Shown here: positions 29,743 to 41,700 of the stretch, piece by piece
Numbering within the stretch: the stretch's first letter is position 1
How the letters are laid out: every line of letters begins with the position of its first letter
Source of the DNA: Diadema setosum
Taxonomy: Eukaryota; Echinodermata; Echinoidea; Diadematoida; Diadematidae
Direction: 5' to 3'
DNA length: 64,000 nt
NCBI GenBank assembly: GCA_033980235.1
Contig: CM067067.1
Location: forward strand, 17,700,239 to 17,764,238
Made by a program: the position numbers and the translations under genes
Notes under the pieces: generated by a model
Database searches by the model: none
Told to the model about the DNA's origin: nothing
Seen by the model: only the letters and a program-made list of their open reading frames with translations

Positions 29743-32730
29743 AACAGCCACTTGAAAATTCCAAACTCGGTGTAAGAAAAATATACATGGTTTTGCTTTA
29801 TTTAATAGTGGTCTCCTCTACTTGTATGAAAAAACATGTAATGTTTACACATACATGTCGTGTATATGTTATTTCTTTCATGTACAAATTGTACCTGTAT
29901 GTCTTTCTATGTTATGAGCAAATTCAGTCATCATCGAATTGTCATATCATAGTTAAATTGTTGTAGATCTATCACATTTCTTATTTGTACGAGTGGATAA
30001 ATAAAACAAATTGAAACTGAAACTCTTCTGTTTTGATTTGCCTATTCTGAACTGAGAAGGAAAGAGTCAGTTGGGTCTAAGAGATATCAAAATATCTGAC
30101 TCTGCATCATAAACCCATAAAAAAAAAGGGAAAATTGTCCCAGTTGATTTTCTAGTACAATGTAGGTCTAAATACAGCGCGTTTAGGTTAACACAGCAGA
30201 TGATAATGATGGATATCAGTGTTTTCTGATAGGGTTATCCTAGCCGCTGTACATTTCAAGTTTGGGGGCATTGAAATTAAGTTGGAGTGACGCTTTTGAT
30301 AGCATTTTTGAAGACCTTTTTGTCTGTTTTTCTACATTCTCCACCCATGCTTTCATGTGAAACTGAGCTATAAAACTCAACAGATAATTCGGGGAAAATT
30401 AAGTCTCCAGGTGCTTTTAAATCACATTCATAATTGGTGTACTATTAATGAGTGCAGGATGTTATATATTAGTCTGATAATTCCTTCATAGTGGTTGCCA
30501 CGGGGTTTTACAACCTTACTTTTTTTTTTTTTTTTTGGTTCCACACAAAATAAAGGGAGAGTTCAGTGTGCTGGAATAAGGACCTAAAACTGGAAAGCCC
30601 TTTTTTAAAGGTAGCATTCCTGCACATTCAATTTGCCATCATTTTTTTTTTTACATTATTTTTTTTTCTAATTTTGGTGGGTTAGGATAATCCAATTTTG
30701 ATCAGTTACAAGTCATTCTAAGGCCAAGGTTCAACTCTTTGAGTATTTAAAGGGGTGAAATACACTGTAGTTTTGGTAGAAATGGGGATTCAGTTTTAAC
30801 TTTTGCGAGATAATCAGAAACCACTCATGACTAATATACGAAAAGAGCATACAATTCTATCAAAATAAAGAGAAATTCAAAGTTTATTTGATGAAAATAA
30901 GAAAAAAATCGAAAAAACTGAAATGGCTAAGATATCATAAAACAAAGCAAAAGAAAGTGGTCCTATCAAAAACAAGAACACACAGTGTACTTGTACATGT
31001 GCATACCCATCATAGCCGCATGCTCTCGAACAATGACGTGGAGACATGTTTGATCCAATAGCCTAGAATAGACTAGTCTTGCCAACTTAGAAACATATCC
31101 ACAGGCAGGTGGCTTGCGTGCCTATTTATACACGTAAACAACCTTCTCTGGAGGATATTTATGTCCCGTCTTAATTACCGCATAAATAGGGCCATCAAAG
31201 CATTTAGCAGCTGACAGGACAATTCACACACACGATTCCACCAACGTTTTGCTCTGGTTGATTTTAATTGGTGGTCATGCTTGCATCAAATTTTGCACTT
31301 GTACATCAATGTATTGTACATTGTAGTAGCAACATAATTAAAAGAAATTTATGCCCAGGAATATAAGTCACTTGAAGGTTTATACTACACTGTATCACAT
31401 TTTTAGGCACGCAACTCAACTTACATACTCTTCAAGATAAAAAAGTTTCACACATGTCACTAAAGCTATGAGAGAGACTATTTCGCACGGAATGCTGTTA
31501 GTTGTGACAGTCTGTCACACACCAGTTTGATATACATTGTACATGCATGAAAGCTGCGCGACAAATAGCAGTCGATCAATTTCTAATTTACCTATACTAC
31601 CACAGTGTCTCTCAACGAGGGTAAGTTTCAGTAGAAGATAAATCAACATTTCATCAGCAGCTAACAGTTTTGACAGATACTTGTATGTAAACTGAGCCAA
31701 ATGAGGAATGTTAGACGGATAAAATACACTCGTACATGACATGAAATGCCAGCGTGACTCTTGTCCTGATAGAGCCAACTCATTTTGGACTTCGTACAAA
31801 GTGTTCTACATATTTCTGAGACACGCATACAAACATTTACACACATAAATGCATATTAGCCACAATCCCCACATCTTGTACTTTTTGTGGAACAGAGACA
31901 GCAAAAGTTCTTCACATTCATTGAATGCAGCTGATGTATATTTTTCACCAAACAATAAAATATTTACTTCATGGTGATGCCAATAATAGTAACGGCATAA
32001 TCTATTCTAACCCAGCTTTGGAAAGTTCAACAGGCTTACTGACACTTGACCTATTGAATGTTGCACATTCAACATTTTTCAAATGCCCCTAATTTGTGTA
32101 GTAAGTGACTTTCTCAATACCCAAAAACAAGTATTTCCAACATAACGTCGCATCCTACCTGCATATATACAAATGAAGAGTTTGTTTGCAAAAACCGATA
32201 AGTCCATATTTGCCAATTGGAGATATTTGCGATTAAAGTTCAAGAAAAATAAAGAGAATAATAATAAAATTTTTGCTTCTTTTGACCATAACTTCAAAAA
32301 TATACCTTTATATGTAGTGACCAATATATCATTTAAAATGTATCATTTTGTACTTTTTGACAGAGATCGTACTTCAAAATCTTCAAAAATGGACTTATCG
32401 GTTTTTGCAAACAAACCCTTCAAATGTACAATAGATGCATGCTTCAGGTTTTAATAAAGGTGTACGTACAAAATGCGGTTTATCACGACAGAAAGCATCA
32501 TCTCCAAAAAATCACTTATCAACATCAAAGTACCAAGGGGTATGTTGAGAGCACAAAAGTAGCCTGAAGTGTAGTAGGCATGTTGGGCTGACATATATGA
32601 TTCAACAGCCCGGTCTGTCGGATATTTAACATTCCTATGAAGCGACATAATGACCCATAACCCTTTGAGTCGTATCGTCTGCCCCACCAACCCCCCTTCC
32701 AACTCATACATACAGCAACAGAAACAGACA

Positions 32731-32768
<38 letters not shown>

Positions 32769-35700
32769 TTAGCGCACACCTGCTGTCATACTCACGTCTC
32801 ATCCCTCTGCTCCACAGCCCACCGAGTTCAACTTCTGCTCTGTCATTATTCGCTCCTATCTAGGCTAACATATACACATACACTGGCATTTCTACCACAG
32901 GCGCTGGTGCACTTCTACCCTTGTGCTCGCTCTCTCTACCTATATAGCTCTCGACCTCCCTCTCTTTCTCTGTCAATCTCTTCTCTATCATACGTATCCC
33001 CATAGATCTCTCTCTCTCCCCCCATCTCTCTCTAATCAGGAGCATTTAAAAGTGACATCATTTCCTCTCAAAAATTTGGAGTTTGCAGGATGGCACCTTG
33101 GCTCATCTCCAAGGCAACAGGCCCTCACTTCCATTTTTTTTTTCTTTTCATTTGGACATCTCTGACAAATTTGCTGCCATTTCCCCCCACCCCCACCCCC
33201 ATCCCATCCCCTCCAAATCTACCTGTGCTGCCATTCTAGCATAAAGTTCAGATACTAAGACACACGTCACTGTTGCCATCCAGTTATTCTCCATTGCTTG
33301 TTTGGTTGTTTTTGTATTCTAGCAAAGATTAAAGATGAAATCTTACATCAGCTTTGGTGTGGTCACTGCAGAGCCTGCCTTGTAACATGATCAGTTCATT
33401 CACAAGTTAAGTAGCTGTATGTTTCATCCCTGCTCAATCACTTTTTTTCTGATTAAAAAGCGAGCTCCCTTCTGCACATTTTGATGTCCAATATCAAATT
33501 AAAAAATGCAGATGATACAAAGATCCACTGAGCAGAATTAACAAAACTTCCACACTGATGATTTCCCCCCACCCCCACCCCCATCCCATCCCCTCCAAAT
33601 CTACCTGTGCTGCCATTCTAGCATAAAGTTCAGATACTAAGACACACGTCACTGTTGCCATCCAGTTATTCTCCATTGCTTGTTTGGTTGTTTTTGTATT
33701 CTAGCAAAGATTAAAGATGAAATCTTACATCAGCTTTGGTGTGGTCACTGCAGAGCCTGCCTTGTAACATGATCAGTTCATTCACAAGTTAAGTAGCTGT
33801 ATGTTTCATCCCTGCTCAATCACTTTTTTTCTGATTAAAAAGCGAGCTCCCTTCTGCACATTTTGATGTCCAATATCAAATTAAAAAATGCAGATGATAC
33901 AAAGATCCACTGAGCAGAATTAACAAAACTTCCACACTGATGATTAATCGTTGTTGCATATCAAGCAGAGCTTTCGGAAAGCTGTTTGGTACTCATTCCG
34001 AAAGCTGTCCGGTACTCAAAACACGCAGGAGATAAATATAACTACTGACACTTTGCTTGGGACACTGTTTCATCTTTAATAGACCCCATTAATGTCATGT
34101 CACTGCAATCAACATAAAATCATCTCTTTCTCTCTCTTTTTTTTTCCTTTGTTTTTTGTTTTTTTGGGTTTTTTTTGATAATCAGTACATCTGTACATTT
34201 GTAGATAATCAACACAATGACCAATCAACATTTCATTCTTAGTATTGTAGATCGAAAATATGCTACACATAAAGGCATTATCAAAATCAATGACGAATAG
34301 TTTGTTGTTGTTGTTGGGTTTTTTTAATTAGCAGTAACATTAATTTTGCACTGCATACGTAATTACAAATTAGTAAAACAACTTGTCCACAGGATGCACG
34401 AAATCACTGGAATCACACATCAGCACTCATCATCACTGGAAATACACAGCACATGATTGTTGCTTTAATACAGGGGTCAGGGTGATGGAGCTCTAGAACC
34501 CTGATGAAAGTAAAAGAAATGAACAAAGAACACAACAAACGAAATATAGAAATCCTGACGAGACGACTATAACACGGCCATCATTTCAAGGACCAGTAAT
34601 TAGGGGCGAGTGAGATGAAACTAAAGTCATCCAAATCCACTTCGGAAGACAAATGATGGCAACGAGATAAATGATGTCGAGTTTTGTGCATCTGTCTGCC
34701 TACTTCGTCTATCTGCATGTCTGTCTGTCTGTCTCTTTATCTCCCTCTCTCTCTCTCCCTCTCTCTCTCAGCCTGTCATTGTGGTTGTTGTTGTTGCGCA
34801 TGATGGTACAAACGCTTTAAAAAGCGATGATATAGTTTTGGTTGTGATGGGGCTTCAGTTTTCCAACATTTTTTTTTGTGTGTGTGTGAGATAATGAGAA
34901 ATCTTCAATGAAATATGAAAGAGCATATAATTCTAAGAGGAATAAAGAGTTTATTTATGAAAATTGGTTTTAAAATGGCTGAAAAATCCAAAACAAAGCA
35001 ATCCTAATAAAAGATGGGACCCATCTTTCATAAAGATCATTTTGTTTTACTTTGTTTTTGGATACCTCAGCCATTTCAAAGCTGATTTTCATCAAATAAC
35101 CTTTAAGATTCCTCTCGGAATTGTATGCTGTTTATTAAAACATTTCATAAGTGGATTTAACATCTCATAAGTGGTATCTCAGTATCTCGCAAAGAGTTAG
35201 AAGCTGAATCCTCATCCGAACTAATACTATACTATCCCTTTAAGTTCTGTTTGGACAAGTTTCATGGTAACAAAATTAGCAGAGCATTCTACACATGAGC
35301 GAGGGATGACCGACTTACCAGTGGAGGCTGGTGTCCCTGGTGTGCGGTGCCTGTAGTCACTGCCTGCTGCGCGCCCTGCATCGCACCCGTGGAAAACGTC
35401 CCGGCTGCAGGGCGGAATGGGAAGTGAAAAAAAAAACCCAGTGGAGGAAGAACAGATAGATTTTTTTTTTTGGGGGGGGTGGGGTGGGGGGTGGAGAAGG
35501 GGGGCAAGAGAGAGAAGGAGAGGGAAAAGAAAAATGACAACAGGGTATACCGATAGACAGACAGAGGACATACGTCAAACATACGCAGACAAAGATGAAC
35601 AAAAGAACCAGAGGTGGAAATGAAAAAGTGAGTAACAAACCACAAAAAAAAGGGGAAAAAAAAAGATGGCAGGTAAGAGTAAAATGATGGAAGCGGACAA

Positions 35701-38700
35701 GCAGAAATAGAAAATGAGGCAAGAGAGTTGATATCAAGACACGATATGGAGGAAAAGGTTTTGGGGGGAAATGCGGGAAATGGACAGAGAATGGCAGAGA
35801 GAGCAGACGATCATGAGAGGACACAAAGAGAGTGGGGGGGGGGTGGGGTGAAGAGAGGGAGAGACAAATTGAGAGTAGCAGAAACAAAAGAAAGGACACA
35901 GCGTTGAAGTCCACGAAAACAAAACAGAGAAAAGACAAAGATTGGAGAATTTTAGACAGAGAGGCAGTTAAGGGGAGACCAAAAAGGGGGGGGGGGGGGA
36001 GGAAAACAAGAAAACAAAAATGGATGCAGTTAGAGCAGTATTCTTGTTTCGACAGACACATTTGATTATCATCCCTGTTCTTTCGGTGCCAGTCAGTTGC
36101 CTCGTGCATGTTTAATCATGAGAAGTGTACAATAAAACATGGCATAAATACTGCAAAGTCATTGTTTTCTCCTAAAAATCACCACACACACACAAAAAAA
36201 ACCCACCCCATACCCCACCCCCCCAAAAAAAAAATGGATGTCATCAAATTGAAATTTCTGGCAAGACCCTGTCTGACCAATCATGGTCGCCTCCCTAAAT
36301 TCCCCAGCCTCTGTATCTTCACACACCCTTTGCATGCCATGTACATAAATTTTTGTACATGTGTATGCCAAGTAGACACAGTAAGTAACCAAATCACAGA
36401 AGAGAAAAGGAATGAAAAGGTTAAACTTTCTTCACAAGCTGCTAGCTTCTCAGAGACACCATATCTGATATCACACACAAGACTTGGCCCATCAATGTAC
36501 ATACATGGACTTGATGTACTGTATACGTCATATAATTAGCGAGTTTAATCTCTTGTGACTCGGGACTTCAATTTCATGAGTAGTTAAATTCGCCATCATG
36601 GCGTACAGTAATGAACGGAAAAATGTACATGTGCAGTTTGCATTCACGTTGAGATCAGAGTAAAAATTTCCTTGTTAAATTCATCAAGCGCATTCGACTC
36701 GCGAAATTCATGAAATAAAAAAACCTTGTGATATACTTGGAATATACAGTACTCAGCTAAAGATGGGGGGGGGGGGGTATTTGGAGCATGGGGTTAACAC
36801 TCAATCTTGAAGTTGTAATACGCAACTATACTGAGCTTCAAAACAAAGAAACAAAGATATCATGGCTAACTCATTCTGACGTGTACTATCAAAGAATCAT
36901 ACACTAAGACTCTGTCATGTGAAATGATAACCATCAGACATCTTAAACCTAAGGTCTGTATAAATATATATGGCTCACATTGGGAAACAAAGGAGGATGG
37001 TTGGATGGGGCTTGGGGGGGGGGGCGTTGGGTGTAAAGACAGATTCAGGCAGAGACAAATCTGACAAATTTGGAAAGATACGTTTGGAACAAAGGAAGCA
37101 GAAGAGGATGAGACATATATATCTGAGAAGTTTACAATCATGTCATCGGCCCTTTCTCGATCTAACATGATATAATCTATTGTAAAATATGACGATGGTT
37201 TTTAAACCTTGTACATCGATGAAGATTGACCAGCACAAAATGTAGAGAGATACAAAGAATATCTAAAAAGATCTTGATGAGGCAGTCAAGCGTCATACAT
37301 AGCTGTAAACATGACGAGGAATGACTTTATTTACATACAGGATTAAAAAAGAAGTGAAATACACACCATACATGTATATTGGGGGAGGGATTTGAAAGGG
37401 GAAGTTATCAAACATCTCTCAGTAAAGAGCCAATTGAAACAAGGGTAAATTTGATCTTTTCCCTTATGATTCCTCATGATAACATTTACAAGTTATGTGA
37501 ATGCTAATTACGAAATTAAATTTAACATTTATATCCTACTCAAATAAGTACTGACTAACAGTAGGCCTACTGACACATTATGAAAATAGAAGAATATCAC
37601 CCCACAAGCCCATTTGATATCTTTACCGTAAAACTGTCACCCTCACCACCAATCTCAAAAATTATATCAATCTCCAAACTACAACAATCAAACAATAATA
37701 TGACCTACTATTTATTTGTTTCAACTATGACAAATTTATAAAATAGGTTTTTACTACATAATAACAAACAGGATAGCAAGGGGGTATAAAACACATGTTT
37801 AAGATATGCTCTCAGGGTAACAGAGCATTAAGGATTGGTGGAAGGATTGGTCAAATGTAGAGCTTTGATATTAAAGCAGAGCAGGGGGACATAATTATAC
37901 AGGTTTATGTTGATGCTGAAAAGGACGGGGGGCATTGAAGATCTACCCTACCAGTGCAGGTACATGTAAGAGGGGTGAAGACGGGGCCGGCATGGAAGAG
38001 GGAAGGGAAGGGAAGGGGCGGGTAGGGCCAGGGGGAGTCTAGCGATGTTCCAAGTATGGAAACCTGTCACAGGAAATTGGGAGGTAAGGGAAGTTTTTCT
38101 CAAGTGTCTCGGAGGAAGCAGCAGTATGCCTTTAGCAAAGGATTACATGACTAGACTCTTTTAAGGAGGGGGGGGGGGTACACCTTGCACAACATTCCAC
38201 AGTCTGTTCCTATATAATTTCCTAATGAATCATCAAAATACACATTGCTTTAATGACTAATGTCAAATAGACAAAGGTAAGATTCATTTGAATAACTCAA
38301 CATCACTATTTCAGAAATATGGTTCAAAAATTATTCTGAAAGGATCCCAAATCTGTAATTCAGAATTTGTTTTTCTTTGAATACAAACTTGAGCCTGATT
38401 TTCTGGAAAGATTACTTGTGCATTAGGCACTCAAAAACAGACATTCACAGATCCAATATTGAACTTAGTTCAATATTTTATATTATTCAAAAAAATTACC
38501 TGAAATATCACTACCACAGCTGAGCAGAAATACAACGAAATTAGCTAGTTACATTTCATTCAAGCTGATTTTGCAAATTCTTAATTTAGTCAACAAAAAA
38601 AGTTTGCAAAATTTACTAAAGACTACGCCATTGAATGAATAAACTTCATGGTACAACACTATGTAATCTTGACTATTAAGTTATTTTTTCTTTCTTTATG

Positions 38701-41700
38701 GACAATAATCTGTCTGTGATATAAACCATCAATAAATCAGTATCCCTACCTTTTCACTTTTCATACATCTTCTTTCATGAGAGAAAATGAAAAACCTTGC
38801 CACATTTGCTGATGGCTTCCTATCATCTCATTCATGAGTCTGCTTATGTCTGCTTGTATGTGTATGTCTGTCTGTCTGTCTGTATGTGTGTTTTAACACT
38901 TTCTAATGGGTGGAACTTCCCCTCAGGATGTACTCCAACAGTCTCTAATCCACCTTAAGCCCTGGAACTTCTTTGATGAATTCCCCCGTCATTCCTGCCA
39001 GTGATGTAGGGGGGGGGGGGGGGGGACCTCTCTTCCTCCATACTGTATTGGCGTCTACCCCCCCCCCACCCCTTCCCAACCCAATGATAAAGCATGTTTC
39101 TGCACATCTAGGCATGAACACATTAATGTTCACACAATTTCACATGCATACATACACACAGCCGTGCATTTCATGTAAGCACCACCAGGACCAATGCCCA
39201 TACACAAATATGTACTGCATAAGCTGTTACTTTCGGGAGGATTTAATTTTTTGCAAATTTTGCTTATCACTGTGGGACCACAAATTTAAAAACACACAAA
39301 AATATCTCAAACTGACAGGCATTAGTGCACTAATGTATGATAGCGTCGGTGTCAAAATCATGAAAACAACATCTCGCAAAAATGTATGTGACCTCCTCAT
39401 TCACAAAAATATCTGTACGCAAAAATAACAGCTTGTACAGTACCTGCAAATGCTAAGGTTCAGCTAATTGAAGCTAGGAGTTAACATATCTTGGTAAATA
39501 AAAGTACAATGTTGAATAAAGCTTATATTACTACAAAAAAAAAAAACGAAGAAGGATGATGATGCTATTGAACAGGTGAATAATGCCCAAACAGTCAAAC
39601 ACTTAAAACTTCATAATCCGTCTTCTGATGTTGCTTGGATTTCCCATAACCTGCATTCATACGGAAGTTTCTTATCATATCGACATCCAACTACAGCAAC
39701 ATATTTACCTTTATGTTTTAGTAAGGATTTCAGTATTTGTTGTCAGGAAACTTTGACCCACATTTAGCATTCAAAGAATGTAGAATATACGGTCCACAGA
39801 TTAAACTCACACTTCATGCTGTAAGCTCAAAATTCTCCAAACACCCAACCATATAACAATGTTTTTTGCCTCCTCTTATAAGTCTGATTGTTCTTATTAT
39901 ATGACAGAAATTTCTGTTGCTGTTATCAAACATTAAACCGAAAAGCATATGCTATATTTAATCCAGTTTTCAAAAATTAACTGGAGTCACAAATCTCTGC
40001 TCACATTAAAAAAATCTAAGAGACTAACAGTGCACAAACCTTTACAAAAATGTTATGTGCAGCCTTTAGCAGAAATACATTCCTACAGCCATATCTACAT
40101 TCTACTTCAATTTTATCCAAACCACTTTTATCTTTAATATAAAATTATCTGATTCAACAATTATTGGTTGTACATCTTATAAAAATCTAGCCATTATGAT
40201 TTTTTTTCCCTGTCTTAAACTAATGCATGACCTCCTGTAATTTTAACTATTTACAACAAGAGAGAAAGATGGAGTATTGTATGTAAGATATGCAATCATC
40301 AAAAGTTTAAGATAGTAAGCATGCGCTTGACCTTGTGAGTCTAACCTTACATGCAGGAAGTTCAATGTTTATGTGATTTGTTTCTCTTCCCTTACTTGTT
40401 ATATCTCTAATAAAATAATACTGCCTACAGACAAGTTTTAAATTGCGTTGACTAACAAAGCCTGTCATTGCAATGCTCATACATGTATAATGTTGTTGCA
40501 AATCTCTACCAACTTGACCCCAGCACGTGCAGATTTGAAAATTCACCAATGTGGTGAAGATGACAGCCGATGATACCCTGGTAGACCACAGTGCTGTTGG
40601 AGACATCATGAAACATTAATTGGCAAATTTTACCGGTTCGCCCCACAAATACTCCAAAATATCAAATTCCAAACAACACCATACAGTCATTCCCCTGTGG
40701 GTATGTGAAAGACTCATAATTGCCAAATGATACAATGCCCTCGGAACTCTCATGACTTGTTCGAGATACAAAATGCAAACCGACGACAACTCACCCTGTC
40801 CGCCCGCCCGCATGACGGCAGGGATGGCCACTGAGCCCTCGATCACATGGTCCTTCTTGTTGGACTGCAGCTGGATGATGCGTGCCTTCGTTGCCATGAC
40901 GTTGTCTTCATATAAGAGCGATTCTTCATCTCCATCCATGCCCATTCTGTCTTTGCCCTTTTGCTGTAGGAGGTGGGAAAAAAATTAAAGAAAATGAATA
41001 CACATATTCCAAATCTTGCGTGACTATAGAATACACATAATTCTTTTATGACTGGCATAGATATCAATCCAAATGGTATCTCCCAATTTCATAATTTCAT
41101 CTCTTGCCCCAATCATCTCACTTGTAAAAGCAAAAACAACAACAACAGACAAACAAAGACCAAAAGACATGTTGTTGCAGTTTCTTTGCTTAGAGCAATT
41201 CAGTTTTAAGACCATTATTGAGGACAAAAGTACATCAAAGTGGAGAATACTCCCAATGTGAAGAGGGAAAAAAACATGAGATGAAAATATATAGGCTCAT
41301 AAACAAAAATTAAACAAACTGCTATGGTTACAAAGATGTAATGATACCAACAAAACATACCGGTGTACACTGCTGACCAAAACACACTATGCCACCATGT
41401 CTGCTCTATTGTTATGTATGTTCACTGTATCATCTTGAAAAATGTTATCTGCTTTTACAGATGTATACACATGCTTTTAATTCATTAAAGTACACCCGGT
41501 ATCCCTATCTTTTATAGTACAGTCAACAATTGAGTACTCAAAATCATTTGCATTTTTCGTATTTAAAGGTAGGGAATCCCATTTGCACGCCTTAAATGAA
41601 GAGTTGTATAAATACAGTGGTATGTTGAAGAGAGTATCATTTTAGAAACTCCCATAAAGTATTGAAAGTGGAAGGTAACATTTAGTACATTTTTTTGACC

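Larger units (their letters stand above)
28866..35318 (-). other. Intron between talin E12 and E13 (6.5 kb)
   Basis: A large intron with a CA microsatellite (29674), MITE1 copies c and d, an inverted-repeat element (32178), a CA tract (32731) and a 382-bp tandem duplication (33183-33946). The rest is AT-rich, with CT-rich patches around 34720-34770. No exon was detected. Confidence 0.8.
35405..40794 (-). other. Intron between talin E11 and E12 (5.4 kb)
   Basis: It holds a T-run/G-run junction beside E12 (about 35460), a purine-rich stretch (about 35480-36000), two small MITEs (36517 and 39213) and poly-G runs near 36768, 38168 and 39010. No exon was detected. Confidence 0.8.

Noticed and set aside
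32173..32454. 93-codon frame on the plus strand
   Set aside because: It lies across an inverted-repeat element and is lysine/phenylalanine-rich from AT-rich DNA. No family resemblance.
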